The notes beneath the pieces are model-generated. The model was not told the DNA's origin. It did no database searches and was given only the letters and a program-made list of their open reading frames with translations. A stretch of DNA of 64,000 bases from Anabaena cylindrica PCC 7122 (GTDB lineage Bacteria; Cyanobacteriota; Cyanobacteriia; Cyanobacteriales; Nostocaceae): assembly GCF_000317695.1 (NCBI RefSeq), contig NC_019771.1, positions 5,981,001-6,045,000 of the forward strand. The letters are read 5' to 3'. Positions 1-8,729 of the stretch are shown here, one piece after another. How positions within the stretch are numbered: the first letter of the stretch is position 1; each line of letters opens with the position of its first letter. A program made the position numbers and the translations under genes.

Positions 1-1
1 C

Positions 2-106
2 CGCAGTTATGTTGGTGGTGAATTACGGGTAGTTGTCACCAGTGCTTTACAAACCTCCGCTGGGAGGATGATTTTTGCCAAACCTCAAGCTTCCGCATTA
101 GCGTGA
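2..106 (+). CDS. C-terminal end of an unidentified protein (partial)
   Basis: The window opens inside a reading frame that ends with TGA at 104-106, giving 34 residues (contains GGELRVVVTSALQTSAGRM). I do not recognise the family. A strong hairpin terminator follows about 30 bases downstream, which supports this being the true end of a gene transcribed rightwards. The other two forward frames close early. Confidence 0.5.
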   Translation, partial: RSYVGGELRVVVTSALQTSAGRMIFAKPQASALA

Positions 107-137
107 GGGAAATGTGCGGAAAATAGAATTAATCCTG

Positions 138-168
138 AAAATCGGTGCAGTTTCCTACACCGATTTTT
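138..168 (+). terminator. Rho-independent terminator
   Basis: A 10-bp stem (AAAATCGGTG paired with CACCGATTTT) with a 10-base loop ends in a T run. It lies about 30 bases after the stop of the partial gene at the window edge. Confidence 0.75.
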
Positions 169-314
169 ATTTGGAAATCCCTTATACAAATTTTATATGC
201 GGCTGCACAGAATCACGAAACTCATTCATCTTTATTTGCGGTCAACTATTCTTGATATTTTATTCTATACAGCTTCATATTATAGCGTTTCCCACTAAGC
301 GTGATATACAAAAT

Positions 315-373
315 TACCCCTCCCCAACCCTCCCTTTACCAAGGAGAGGGTGCGCGATAGCGCGAGTGGGGTG
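315..373. repeat. Dispersed C-rich/G-rich palindromic repeat
   Basis: A CCCTCCC-type arm pairs with AGGAGAGGG and is followed by a second small hairpin, GCGCGATAGCGCG. Sequences of this composition are scattered in Nostocales intergenic regions. The stretch 114-408 holds no credible gene. Confidence 0.5.
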
Positions 374-408
374 TATTTCATGAGCTTGAAAATTGCTATA
401 ATTTGTTA

Positions 409-792
409 TTAATTCTCGTAAATTTCTAAGGGTAAATTATCTGGGTCTTGAAAGAATGTAAATTTTTTGCCTGTAATTTCATCAACTCTAATATTTTCAA
501 CTTTGATATTGTGAGATTTTAAATAACTTATACTTTCCTCAATATCCTCAACGGCAAAAGCTAAATGTCTTAAACCGCAAGCTTCAGGATTACTAACTCT
601 TTGGGGAGGATGAGGAAAAGAGAATAATTCAATTTGGATACTTCCTATTTTTAAATCTAACTTATAAGAATCCCTTTCACTGCGGAGAGTTTCTTGGATA
701 ATCTCAAAACCTAAAATTTCAACATAAAATCGTTTTGAGTTTTGATAATCAGCACAAATAATAGCAACATGATGAACACCTAAAATTTTCAT
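409..792 (-). CDS. VOC-family protein (glyoxalase/dioxygenase fold, YaeR-like)
   Basis: This 127-residue protein is a single vicinal-oxygen-chelate module of two beta-alpha-beta-beta-beta units. It starts GVHHVAIICADYQNSKRFY and contains IELFSFP, LRHLAFAVEDIE and a C-terminal DPDNLPLEIYE. His7/His8, the Glu of IELF, the His of LRHLAF and the Glu of LEIYE sit where this fold binds its metal. The length and sequence resemble the YaeR/SMU1112c subgroup, whose substrate is unknown; it is not necessarily a glyoxalase I. It is a single-gene unit, with an intergenic region of about 285 bp behind its start. Confidence 0.85.
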   Translation of the reverse strand: MKILGVHHVAIICADYQNSKRFYVEILGFEIIQETLRSERDSYKLDLKIGSIQIELFSFPHPPQRVSNPEACGLRHLAFAVEDIEESISYLKSHNIKVENIRVDEITGKKFTFFQDPDNLPLEIYEN

Positions 793-1012
793 ACAAGTAT
801 ATTAGATATAGAACTCTGGTTTGATTCGTGAAAATATCTGTAGAGTTTTTAGCTAAGTGCAAACCATACAGCATAACGCACCAAACTTTGATAATGGTGC
901 GTTACCGATTTTATCGAAATCTTGATTTACCTGAGTTCGACATAAGATAATTTGTGGAAAACTCGCCCCCAGTAGGAGTCTCAAACCCTTATTCTCTCGC
1001 TCTTAAAAATCA

Positions 1013-1037
1013 TAACTCCTAACTCCTAACTCCTAAC
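1013..1037. repeat. Short heptamer repeat array (STRR type)
   Basis: About three copies of the 7-bp unit AACTCCT/ACTCCTA. The same unit family recurs at 9.6, 27.5, 28.8, 31.9, 46.1 and 49.7 kb. Confidence 0.75.
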
Positions 1038-1076
1038 ACCAAACTCAGGTTGATTTAGCGACAAAATCCAAAGGTT

Positions 1077-1580
1077 CTAGGGACAAAACAAAGTTTCCCG
1101 TGTATCCCTACCTGTCACAGGATTATTACCTTTAGCCACTTTGCACAATTTTTTTTGCTCATCTCCGCGCAGCAGTGCATCAGTAAAATCCGCTCCGTCA
1201 ATAATAGCACCATCAAATCTGGCACTAGCTGCAAATGCTCCTTCTAAAATTGTATTGGTTAAATTGGCTCTAATCAGACGAGCCGAATCCAAGGTAGCAT
1301 TAGTTAAATCAGCCCCCTCCAAGTTCGCTGATTCCAGATTGGCCGCAAAGAAGCTCACACCACGCAAGTTCGCATGACTGAAATTACTCTGACGCAGATT
1401 AGCTTTGGTAAAACTGGAGTCTGTTAAATCACGTCCAGAAAAATCAGCTTCTATCAAAATTTCTTTGTTGTATTCTAGTCCCAATGCCGTTGGTGCTAAA
1501 CCTATTAATGCAGCCATAGGAATGATTGCCCAAAGCGATAAACTGAGTATGAGTGATAAAATCCGATACTTAGTATTCAT
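1077..1580 (-). CDS. Exported or lumenal pentapeptide-repeat protein
   Basis: The protein has 167 residues. Residues 1-35 form a basic start and a hydrophobic stretch ending in an Ala-rich segment, consistent with a signal peptide or anchor. Residues 40-130 contain pentapeptide repeats of the A(D/N)LXX type (SHANLRG, LESANLEGADLTNATL), which fold as a right-handed beta helix. The C-terminus has a conserved-looking LCKVAKGNNPVTGRDT followed by a terminal Cys, so a disulfide is possible. Cyanobacterial and chloroplast lumenal pentapeptide proteins have this plan; no biochemical role can be assigned. The start codon faces that of YraN only 14 bp away. Confidence 0.85.
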   Translation of the reverse strand: MNTKYRILSLILSLSLWAIIPMAALIGLAPTALGLEYNKEILIEADFSGRDLTDSSFTKANLRQSNFSHANLRGVSFFAANLESANLEGADLTNATLDSARLIRANLTNTILEGAFAASARFDGAIIDGADFTDALLRGDEQKKLCKVAKGNNPVTGRDTRETLFCP

Positions 1581-1594
1581 GATATTTTTAATTA

Positions 1595-2098
1595 ATGTCT
1601 AAACATCCATTATCTAATTATCTAGATATCGGTGACTTAGGAGAAGACCTAGTAGCCCAATGGTTACAATCTACAGGTTGGGAGATTCTGCACCGTCGCT
1701 TTTCTTGTCGCTGGGGAGAAATTGATATTATTGCCCAGTATCACGATCAAAAAGTAACACAAGCTTACAAAAACGGCAATCAACAGGAGATAATACTAGC
1801 CTTTGTGGAAGTGAAAACCCGCAGTGCAGGCAATTGGGATGCAGGAGGCAGAAATGCCATTACTCAACAAAAGCAAGCAAAACTTTGTAGTACAGCACAA
1901 ATGTTTTTATCTCAGTATCCTGAAAAGGCTGATTGTTATTGTCGTTTTGATGTAGCTCTTGTTTATTGTCAACGGTTATCAAAAAAGCTTGTTGGGGCTA
2001 TAGTTACCCCAGAATCCCCAGCTAGTTTATCAATTGCTGGGTATCAGTTAACGCTGCAAGAGTATATTGCCGCAGCTTTTGATGCTGCCAATTTGTAA
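1595..2098 (+). CDS. yraN: YraN/UPF0102 family endonuclease-fold protein
   Basis: This 167-residue protein has the UPF0102 hallmarks: GDLGEDLVAQWLQ near the start, GWEILHRRFSCRWGEIDIIA, then FVEVKTRSAGNWDAG and a Lys-rich helix. E(I/L)D...EVK is the PD-(D/E)XK-like signature of this Holliday-junction-resolvase-related fold; the function of the family is unsettled. An insertion between the two catalytic strands (about residues 50-65) makes it a little longer than the bacterial average. ATG 1595 is the only ATG ahead of the conserved GDLGEDLVA segment. Confidence 0.88.
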   Translation: MSKHPLSNYLDIGDLGEDLVAQWLQSTGWEILHRRFSCRWGEIDIIAQYHDQKVTQAYKNGNQQEIILAFVEVKTRSAGNWDAGGRNAITQQKQAKLCSTAQMFLSQYPEKADCYCRFDVALVYCQRLSKKLVGAIVTPESPASLSIAGYQLTLQEYIAAAFDAANL

Positions 2099-2125
2099 TT
2101 AAAAATAGATCAAGTTTGGTAACTT

Positions 2126-2515
2126 TTAAGCTAGTGTTTCTGGGCAGTAGCCCAAACCTCGAACAAATTGTTGGCGGAATGCTTCAATTTCTTCTTTTTC
2201 CGAGCTACCATGAGATACAATTGCTACTTGGTAACGGCGCATTACGTCCACAGGATATTGTCCTGCTTCCAAGCTCCAAAGTGCCATTTGTACTCTCATT
2301 GGTGGTTCGTAACTAATTCCTAATTCGTTGAAAAAAGCCCGTAAATCTCCATCTTCCTGGGATGACACTGGTTCTTTGAGTTTGATTCTCACTACCCAAC
2401 CGTCAATTTGATGAATTACGCTAATAAAGGAAACAGGGGTTTGGGGTCTGTTGTGCAGATGTTGAACTATTCTAAGTGTCAGGCTGGCATTTGCCAGATA
2501 GTATAAATATTCCAT
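2126..2515 (-). CDS. Conserved hypothetical cyanobacterial protein
   Basis: A protein of about 129 residues that I do not recognise. The first ATG (reading MEYLYYLANASLT) is chosen over a TTG eight codons earlier because it begins a compact hydrophobic helix. The middle (QIDGWVVRIKLKEPVSS) looks like a beta strand pair, and the rest is mixed alpha/beta without Cys-pair or nucleotide-binding motifs. It converges on yraN with a gap of about 27 bp. No Shine-Dalgarno sequence is evident. Confidence 0.65.
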   Translation of the reverse strand: MEYLYYLANASLTLRIVQHLHNRPQTPVSFISVIHQIDGWVVRIKLKEPVSSQEDGDLRAFFNELGISYEPPMRVQMALWSLEAGQYPVDVMRRYQVAIVSHGSSEKEEIEAFRQQFVRGLGYCPETLA

Positions 2516-2771
2516 GATGGTGTTTGGGAGCAAATCCAAGTCCTACTTCTTTATTTTCGTGAATAAAGTACAGTTCCCGGTAGGGTAAAAGCACCCGTTT
2601 TTATATGGGGAGATTTACCCAATTTTGGGAAATTGTCATTTTTGTGGAGTTCTCTAAACAATAATTGCACCTGACTGCGATCGCTCCCCAGGAATCATAA
2701 ACCACAACCTAGAAATCGTCATCATCCAAAAAATATTAAATGGCAAGCAAAACGCAATGATACGCGAATAG

Positions 2772-3407
2772 ATGAAACAGAATTACCCCAACTATGGATT
2801 TTTTACACCTACAGCATCAGTAGAAATCCTAGAGAGTTGTGAGGGTACTCTGGATGAAACCAACTGGGGAAAAGGCATATATTTTTTGCCGAAATTATTT
2901 AAAACCGTAGTTGTGGCTATTCACCAACTACCCAGTACACCCGAAACGTTGTTTTTGAGGATTTTAGGAAGAGGAAAAGTACAAAGACAAGCAGTAGAAG
3001 AATTAGAAGCACTAGCAAATAATAGTCCACTCCTTGCGGATATTATACAATTAGTACATAACCTAATTGCTCTGTTATCCGCTCGCCAGCGTCAAGCACA
3101 AGATATTGATAAAGATGATCAGGAGTTAATTATGAAATTATCAGAAATGTATCAACAACAATTAGAAGAACTTAAAAAACAAGAACGACAAGAAGGAATA
3201 CAAGAAGGAGAAAAACTAGGACTCCAAACAGGTATAGAAAGAGAACGACGCGCTATGGTTGAAAGTATTCTGCAAGTGCGGTTTGGGGAAGTTGATTCAC
3301 AGTTAGCAACAATTATCAACCCTCTCATTGCCATGAGTAGAGAAGAATTTACTCCTTTACTACTACAATTATCCCGTGAAGATTTATTAAGTAGATTTAC
3401 ACAATAG
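2772..3407 (+). pseudogene. Truncated Rpn-type (PD-(D/E)XK) nuclease with DUF4351-like tail
   Basis: The 211 residues match the back half of the Rpn/putative-transposase nuclease family common in cyanobacteria: LPSTPETLFLRILGRGKVQ, then a helical region, a Glu/Gln-rich coiled coil (QQQLEELKKQERQEGIQEGE) and a C-terminal helical domain with REEFTPLLLQLSREDLL. The N-terminal catalytic domain (about 100 residues) is missing: a TAG lies directly before the ATG and the upstream DNA shows no continuation. I read it as a 5'-deleted relic, though a stand-alone tail protein could still be made. AGGAT-rich inverted repeats lie just downstream. Confidence 0.7.
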
Positions 3408-3482
3408 AGCTACCCCCGATCATATTACAACTCATCCTAAATTCAACCCTGTGGAGATGGTAGTTTGATATGTTAAATGTCT

Positions 3483-3926
3483 GAATCAGGATGCCCAGGA
3501 TTGGAGGATTTACCGGATTGTTTATTAGGATGATTTAAATAGTGAACATCTGTTGATATGTTTATGTAGTCTGACACCGCTTACAAAAAAAGGGAATAAG
3601 GAATAGGGAAGAAACTAAAGTTTCAGAGTTTAAAGCTCAGTCAAAAAACATCTTTTTTTGAAGGAGAGTGACACGAAAAAAACAGTGTCATTATCTCAAT
3701 CTTATGTTTTTAAACATGAGTTTTTCCTAAGCTGTTGTGCATTTAATTTGTATAAGGCTGGCGGGCAAGATGCCCACCCCACAAGATTTAACAATTTTAG
3801 GATTATCAAATTTAGGTGCTTAACAGCTTATTCCCCATTCCCTGTTAAGAGTTTCCTCTGAAAACCCACATTCCGCACTCACAAAAAACCATCCTGTAAA
3901 TCCTTAAATCCTGGATATCCTGATTC
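3483..3926. repeat. Inverted AGGAT-rich repeats flanking about 360 bp
   Basis: A 41-bp arm at 3483-3523 (starts GAATCAGGATGCCCAGGATT) is matched in reverse orientation at 3886-3926, with about 35 of 41 positions identical. The DNA between holds no credible gene. The whole gap between the Rpn relic and queA (3408-4150) is repeat-rich intergenic DNA. Confidence 0.7.
3756..3788. repeat. Palindromic mini-repeat (GCGGGCAAGATGCCCACC type)
   Basis: GGCGGGCAAGATGCCC followed by CCCCACAAGATT resembles the core of the TTA-target mini-elements at 20.2, 32.7 and 43.6 kb, but terminal repeats are not clear here. Confidence 0.45.
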
Positions 3927-4150
3927 TGAAAAAAGCATAAAAATAGAGTATTAGAGGGATTGACAAATGATTTTAGATTTGTTATCATGATTCTGATGAG
4001 GAAGAACTATCATAAAATAAACATGAATAATAATCAGGTAGTAGGGGTTTAGCATTGCTAAACCCTTATTTATGGCATTGAACAAACATAGAAAATTAAC
4101 GATTTTCAACCAATGTATGCGGTTTCTAACCGACCTTTTATTTTAAGGAA

Positions 4151-5269
4151 ATGTCTGACTTAGAAATACAAGATATTAATTTAGACCGTTCATTGTCTGG
4201 CTATGACTATGAACTCCCTACAGAACTGATTGCTCAAAATCCGGCTGTTCCCAGAGATAGTTCGCGTTTACTGGTGGTTAATTCTCCCAATGCAGGCCGG
4301 GAAATGTTAGCCCTCAATCACATTTTCCGGGATTTGCCTGAACTGTTGCAACCTGGAGATTTGTTGGTGATGAATAATACTAAAGTCATGCCAGCACGTT
4401 TGTATGGTCGCAAGTCTACGGGGGCAAAGGTGGAAGTTTTGCTATTGGAAGAAAGACAGCACAACTGTTGGTTGGCTTTGGTGAAGCCAGGAAAACACTT
4501 CAAAGTCGGGACTCAGATTGTTTTTGATGGAAATAAATTATCAGTTAATACTGGACTCACGGCTACGGTTTTGGAGACTGATGCTGCAACTGGAGGACGG
4601 TTGTTGCAATTTGATTTACCTGAGCATATTTCTTTGGTGCAAGTTTTAGAGGATTTTGGGGAAATACCTCTGCCTCCTTACATTACGGCTTCTACGGCTG
4701 CGGATGAACAGTATCAAACTGTGTATGCTCAAGAACAAGGTGCGATCGCAGCGCCAACCGCAGGATTACACTTTACACCAGAACTTTTACAAAAATTGAG
4801 CGATCGCTCTATTAATCAAGCTTTTGTCACGCTGCACGTTGGTGTGGGGACTTTTCGCCCTGTGGAAGTCGATGATGTAACTACTCACCAAATGCATGAA
4901 GAATGGATTGAAGTCAGCGCTGCTACAGTTGAGCAAATCCGGGCTACTCAAGCCGCTGGGGGGCGGATTATAGCGGTGGGGACTACGGTAGTCCGTGCTT
5001 TAGAAGGTGCGGCTCAATTTGGCGATTTACAGCCTTATGTAGGCAAGGTAAATTTGTTTATCTATCCTGGCTTTCAATGGCGGGTTGTAGAGGGTTTAAT
5101 TACTAATTTTCACCTGCCTCGTTCCAGTTTGTTGATGTTGGTAAGCGCCCTGATTGGGAGAAAAAGGTTATTGAAAATTTATCAACAAGCGATCGCATCT
5201 CAATATCGCTTCTATTCCTTTGGTGATGCCATGCTTATTCTGCCAGACGGAGTGATGAGTATGAATTAA
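4151..5269 (+). CDS. queA: S-adenosylmethionine:tRNA ribosyltransferase-isomerase (queuosine pathway)
   Basis: QueA transfers and isomerises the ribose of AdoMet onto preQ1 in tRNA to form epoxyqueuosine. The 372-residue protein has the family signatures YDYELPTELIAQNPA, RDSSRLLVV, LVMNNTKVMPARLYG, GAIAAPTAGLHFT and GVGTFRPV, and its length fits the family. A 17-residue leader precedes the conserved start; AAGGA six bases upstream of ATG 4151 supports that start. It stands alone with repeat-rich DNA upstream and a TPR gene 75 bp downstream. Two HIP1 sites lie near 4741 and 5170. Confidence 0.96.
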   Translation: MSDLEIQDINLDRSLSGYDYELPTELIAQNPAVPRDSSRLLVVNSPNAGREMLALNHIFRDLPELLQPGDLLVMNNTKVMPARLYGRKSTGAKVEVLLLEERQHNCWLALVKPGKHFKVGTQIVFDGNKLSVNTGLTATVLETDAATGGRLLQFDLPEHISLVQVLEDFGEIPLPPYITASTAADEQYQTVYAQEQGAIAAPTAGLHFTPELLQKLSDRSINQAFVTLHVGVGTFRPVEVDDVTTHQMHEEWIEVSAATVEQIRATQAAGGRIIAVGTTVVRALEGAAQFGDLQPYVGKVNLFIYPGFQWRVVEGLITNFHLPRSSLLMLVSALIGRKRLLKIYQQAIASQYRFYSFGDAMLILPDGVMSMN

Positions 5270-5344
5270 ATTGTGAATTTTTGGTGTAGTTATGGGTACT
5301 CTGATTGTGTCAGGATTTCAATTACAAATATAAGGTTACAAGTT

Positions 5345-6439
5345 ATGGCTAAAAAAAATCTACTTACTCAGTGCTTACACAGCTCATTTCCAGCCGATTT
5401 TTACAAAAATTCCGCACAGCGATTAGGACTTTTGTTTGCTTCTTCGGCATTTTTGGTGTTGGGTTTACCGACAATTATTGATTTACCAGAAAGTAAGCTG
5501 TTGGCGCAAAGTGTGGTTTCCCAGGATTTGGACGCAGCTATTTTGTATCAACTGGGAGTTACCCGCTATCACCGCCAAGACTTCAAAAGTGCTGAATCTG
5601 CCTTTAGACAAGCTTTACAGCGAGATATTAATATTGGTTCAGCACGGCATTATTTAGGTAATATCTTGATGAAACAAAATCGCCTAGAGTTAGCTGTACA
5701 AGAATATGGGGAAGCGATTAAACTTAATCCCAATTTTGGCGAAGCTTATTACAATTTGGGATTAGCTCTGCAAAAACAAGGACAAAAAGAAGCGGCAATT
5801 AGTGCTTACCGGCAAGCGTTGGTAGTCAGTCCGACGATGGCAGCAGCCCACTATAACTTGGGAATAGTTTTGTATGAACAAGAACAGCGAGAAGAAGCAA
5901 TTGCGGCTTATCAACAAGCAATTAATTTAGATGGTAGCAATGCCAATGCTTATTTTAATTTAGCGATCGCACTCCAGCAAGAAGGACAAGTAGAAAATGC
6001 GATCGCAGCCTATCGTCAAACCTTAACACTAAATCCTGAAAATACCTTAGCTTACAACAACTTAGGCAGTCTCTTCGTAATTCAAAATCAACCATTAGAG
6101 GCTATTGCCATTTACCAAAAAGCTATTCGCCAAAATCCCAAAAATGCCTTAGCTTATTATAACTTAGGAGTAACTTTATATAATCAAGGCGATCTCAAGA
6201 CAGCGAATCAAGCATTTAAACGCGCTCGTCAAGAGTATAGCGAACAAGGAAATACTGAAAAAACCGCAAAAATTGACGAGATTACCCAAAAAATTACCGA
6301 ACATTTAACACCCAAAAAACCACAAACCCCAACCCCCACTCCTAAGAATGATGTGATTTTACCCGCACCTGAAGAAATAATGCCCGTCAACTCTAATGAT
6401 ATGCCTAACACTGTAGAACAACAGCCAAAAACACCTTAG
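5345..6439 (+). CDS. TPR-repeat protein with N-terminal signal or anchor
   Basis: The ATG at 5345 (MAKKNLLTQCLHSS) is preferred over a GTG 72 bases upstream because it gives a normal basic-hydrophobic leader (LGLLFASSAFLVLGLPTI). The 364-residue protein then has about seven tetratricopeptide units of the NPNFGEAYYNLGLALQKQG type (about residues 65-300), followed by a Pro/Thr-rich tail (TPKKPQTPTPTPK). TPR arrays bind protein partners; the leader suggests it works outside the cytoplasm or at the membrane. It may be co-transcribed with queA, but a shared function is not evident. Confidence 0.85.
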   Translation: MAKKNLLTQCLHSSFPADFYKNSAQRLGLLFASSAFLVLGLPTIIDLPESKLLAQSVVSQDLDAAILYQLGVTRYHRQDFKSAESAFRQALQRDINIGSARHYLGNILMKQNRLELAVQEYGEAIKLNPNFGEAYYNLGLALQKQGQKEAAISAYRQALVVSPTMAAAHYNLGIVLYEQEQREEAIAAYQQAINLDGSNANAYFNLAIALQQEGQVENAIAAYRQTLTLNPENTLAYNNLGSLFVIQNQPLEAIAIYQKAIRQNPKNALAYYNLGVTLYNQGDLKTANQAFKRARQEYSEQGNTEKTAKIDEITQKITEHLTPKKPQTPTPTPKNDVILPAPEEIMPVNSNDMPNTVEQQPKTP

Positions 6440-6446
6440 AAGAAAT

Positions 6447-6480
6447 CAGGGAAACAAGGTATTTATAACCCTGTTTCCTG
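6447..6480. terminator. Bidirectional hairpin between convergent genes
   Basis: CAGGGAAACAAGG pairs with CCCTGTTTCCTG around a 9-base loop (one mismatch), with a short T-rich flank. It separates the TPR gene from the end of ktrA on the other strand. Confidence 0.6.
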
Positions 6481-6482
6481 TT

Positions 6483-7178
6483 TCAAATTGGCAAGCGATT
6501 AATATCCTTGTTACAGCCAATAACTACCATTGCTGTACCGCGTTCTAAACGCCTAGTAGGGTCAGGATTAATCTTAAATTTACCATCCTGACTCACTGCC
6601 AACAAATTCAAACCATAACGATTACGAAGTTGAATTTCAGCAACAGTTTTACCGTGAAATTCATCAGGGACAATCAACTCAACAATGCTGTGATCTGGGT
6701 CGAGGTCAAATCTATCGAGAATTGATGGTTTAGTCAGTGTTCTAGCTAAAGCACAACCAGCTTCAAACTCTGGAAAAACAACATGATCTGCTCCCACTCG
6801 TTTTAATAACTTGCGGTGAACTTCACTAGAAGCTTTAGCAACTACATGAGGTACACCAGCTTCTTTGACATTGAGAGTGGTGATAATACTCTCTTGAATA
6901 TAGTTACCGATTGCTACAATTACTGTATCAAATTCAAAAATACCAGCTTCTTTAAGTGCCGCAGGTTCAGTTGAATCTAGTTGCACAGCATGACTAACAA
7001 TTTCATCAGTTAATGCTTCTGAAACTAGCTTTTCATCAACATCAGTAGCCAAAACTTGATAACCTAAATTATGCAATGTAGAACAAACAGAACGACCAAA
7101 GCGACCTAAACCAATTACAGCAAATTGGTTGTTGTCTTGGCGTAGACTGCGAAAAAACTTTAATGATGAAAGATTCAT
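6483..7178 (-). CDS. ktrA: KtrA-type potassium uptake regulatory subunit (RCK domain)
   Basis: A cytoplasmic ring-forming subunit that gates a KtrB channel in response to nucleotides. The protein has 231 residues from ATG 7178 (MNLSSLKFF); a longer frame upstream is only repetitive GGGAATA/GGGAACA heptamers. It has a Rossmann N-domain with FAVIGLGRFGRSV, DVDEKLVSEAL and conserved Asp/Glu for the nucleotide ribose, then a TrkA-C domain with SIVELIVPDEFHGKTVAEI. It lies 88 bp downstream of ktrB on the same strand, so the two are probably one transcript. Confidence 0.93.
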   Translation of the reverse strand: MNLSSLKFFRSLRQDNNQFAVIGLGRFGRSVCSTLHNLGYQVLATDVDEKLVSEALTDEIVSHAVQLDSTEPAALKEAGIFEFDTVIVAIGNYIQESIITTLNVKEAGVPHVVAKASSEVHRKLLKRVGADHVVFPEFEAGCALARTLTKPSILDRFDLDPDHSIVELIVPDEFHGKTVAEIQLRNRYGLNLLAVSQDGKFKINPDPTRRLERGTAMVVIGCNKDINRLPI

Positions 7179-7266
7179 GATTTTGTCAGTTTTTAGGGAA
7201 TAGGGAACAGGGAATAGGGAACAGGAAAGATAAGAGGCAGAAGTTTTCCTAATCACCAATTACCTA

Positions 7267-8601
7267 TTAGCCAACAAGTAAATTCTCTTCTGGATAGTGA
7301 ACTCTGCTAGGACGAGGATCGCCTAATAAAGCTGACATCAATAATAAAACCCCAACTCTACCAATATACATTGTGACAATTAAAATTAGTTTTGCTGCTG
7401 TGGAAATACCACCAGTTATGCCTGTAGACAAACCAACTGTAGCAAACGCTGATACCACCTCAAACAAGATTTTAATAAACTCTAAGTTAGGATCTGTGAG
7501 GCTAATTAAAATTGTTGCCCCAATCACGGTAGCTAGAGAACCAAAAACTACGCCGACAGCTTTTAAAATCAGTGATATGGCTATCTTCCGATCATACAAT
7601 AAAACTTCCTCTTTCCCTTGAAGGATAGATTTTGTACAACTAGTTAGAACTCTCAGCGTTGTCGTTTTTATACCTCCTCCCGTACCTCCAGGACTTGCAC
7701 CAATAAACATCAAAGCAATAGTAATAAATAAACCAGAATCTGTCATTTGCCCTATGTCAATAGTGTTAAATCCAGCAGTTCTAGGAGTAACTGATTGAAA
7801 CCAAGCCGATAATAATTGATTAGTAAAACTCAAATTACCAAATGTTTGAGGATTCCTAATTTCTATACAAAAAAAGGCTACTGTTCCCAATACTAAAAGT
7901 ATCAAAGTTGTGCTGGTTGCTACTTTAAAATCAAGAGAGAATAAGATGGCATTGGGTTTTTTTAAAATTCTATCGCGTAACCAAAGATATATATCTAAAA
8001 TTACCTGATAACCAATTCCTCCAAAAATAATTAAGCCGGTGATTGTAAAAACTACTAATCCAGAACTTTGATAGCCTATTAAGTTGTCTTTAAACAGACT
8101 AAAACCCGCATTATTCCAAGCATTGACGCTATGAAATATTGCTAACCACAATCCTTGATTCCAACCATAATCAGGAACAAAAGCTGGCAATAATAATAAT
8201 ATTCCCGTGATTTCAAAAATCATGGTTGTCGCAATGATTGAACGGATAATCTGCGTGCTACCGCTAATCCCTGGACGGTCTAAAGCTTGTTGAATTGCTA
8301 CTTTTTGTCGCAGGTCAAATCTCCTGCCAATTAACAAAATCAAAAATGTGGTAGTTGTCATATACCCTAAACCACCAATTTGAGCCAATAGTGTGATAAA
8401 CAATTGACCCCAAAAGGAGAAAAAAGTACCAGGATCAACTACTGATAACCCTGTAACACAAACTGCGGAAGTTGAGGTAAAAAGTGCTACAATTGGATCA
8501 TTCCACATACCATTGCTAGTTGAGAAAGGCATCATTAACAGGATAGCTCCTAGCAGGATGACAGCCATGAATCCCAAGCAGATTGTGCGAGCAACAGTCA
8601 T
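7267..8601 (-). CDS. ktrB: KtrB/TrkH-type potassium transporter
   Basis: The 444-residue protein is a membrane pore with four M1-P-M2 units. The four filter loops are visible as SAVCVTGLSVVD, VNAWNNAGFSLF, TPRTAGFNTIDI and FATVGLSTGIT, each with its key Gly. In this family Na+-driven K+ uptake is typical, and cyanobacterial Ktr supports osmotic adaptation. First gene of the ktrB-ktrA pair. Confidence 0.95.
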   Translation of the reverse strand: MTVARTICLGFMAVILLGAILLMMPFSTSNGMWNDPIVALFTSTSAVCVTGLSVVDPGTFFSFWGQLFITLLAQIGGLGYMTTTTFLILLIGRRFDLRQKVAIQQALDRPGISGSTQIIRSIIATTMIFEITGILLLLPAFVPDYGWNQGLWLAIFHSVNAWNNAGFSLFKDNLIGYQSSGLVVFTITGLIIFGGIGYQVILDIYLWLRDRILKKPNAILFSLDFKVATSTTLILLVLGTVAFFCIEIRNPQTFGNLSFTNQLLSAWFQSVTPRTAGFNTIDIGQMTDSGLFITIALMFIGASPGGTGGGIKTTTLRVLTSCTKSILQGKEEVLLYDRKIAISLILKAVGVVFGSLATVIGATILISLTDPNLEFIKILFEVVSAFATVGLSTGITGGISTAAKLILIVTMYIGRVGVLLLMSALLGDPRPSRVHYPEENLLVG

Positions 8602-8729
8602 AAAGTAATTTACAATTTTCTTCTGGAAGCAAAGTCGCCTTAAGCAAAATTGCCTTATCTAATTAAATACACAGATGGTAGCCTAACAATATGTTTTTTG
8701 AAATTCGGCTTTGTCTTCTCTGGTGACTC

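Noticed and set aside
114..383. 89-codon ORF after the first terminator
   Set aside because: It reads through the terminator hairpin and a palindromic repeat; no protein features.
3658..3861. 67-codon ORF in the Rpn-queA gap
   Set aside because: It spans dispersed repeats and lacks a ribosome-binding site.
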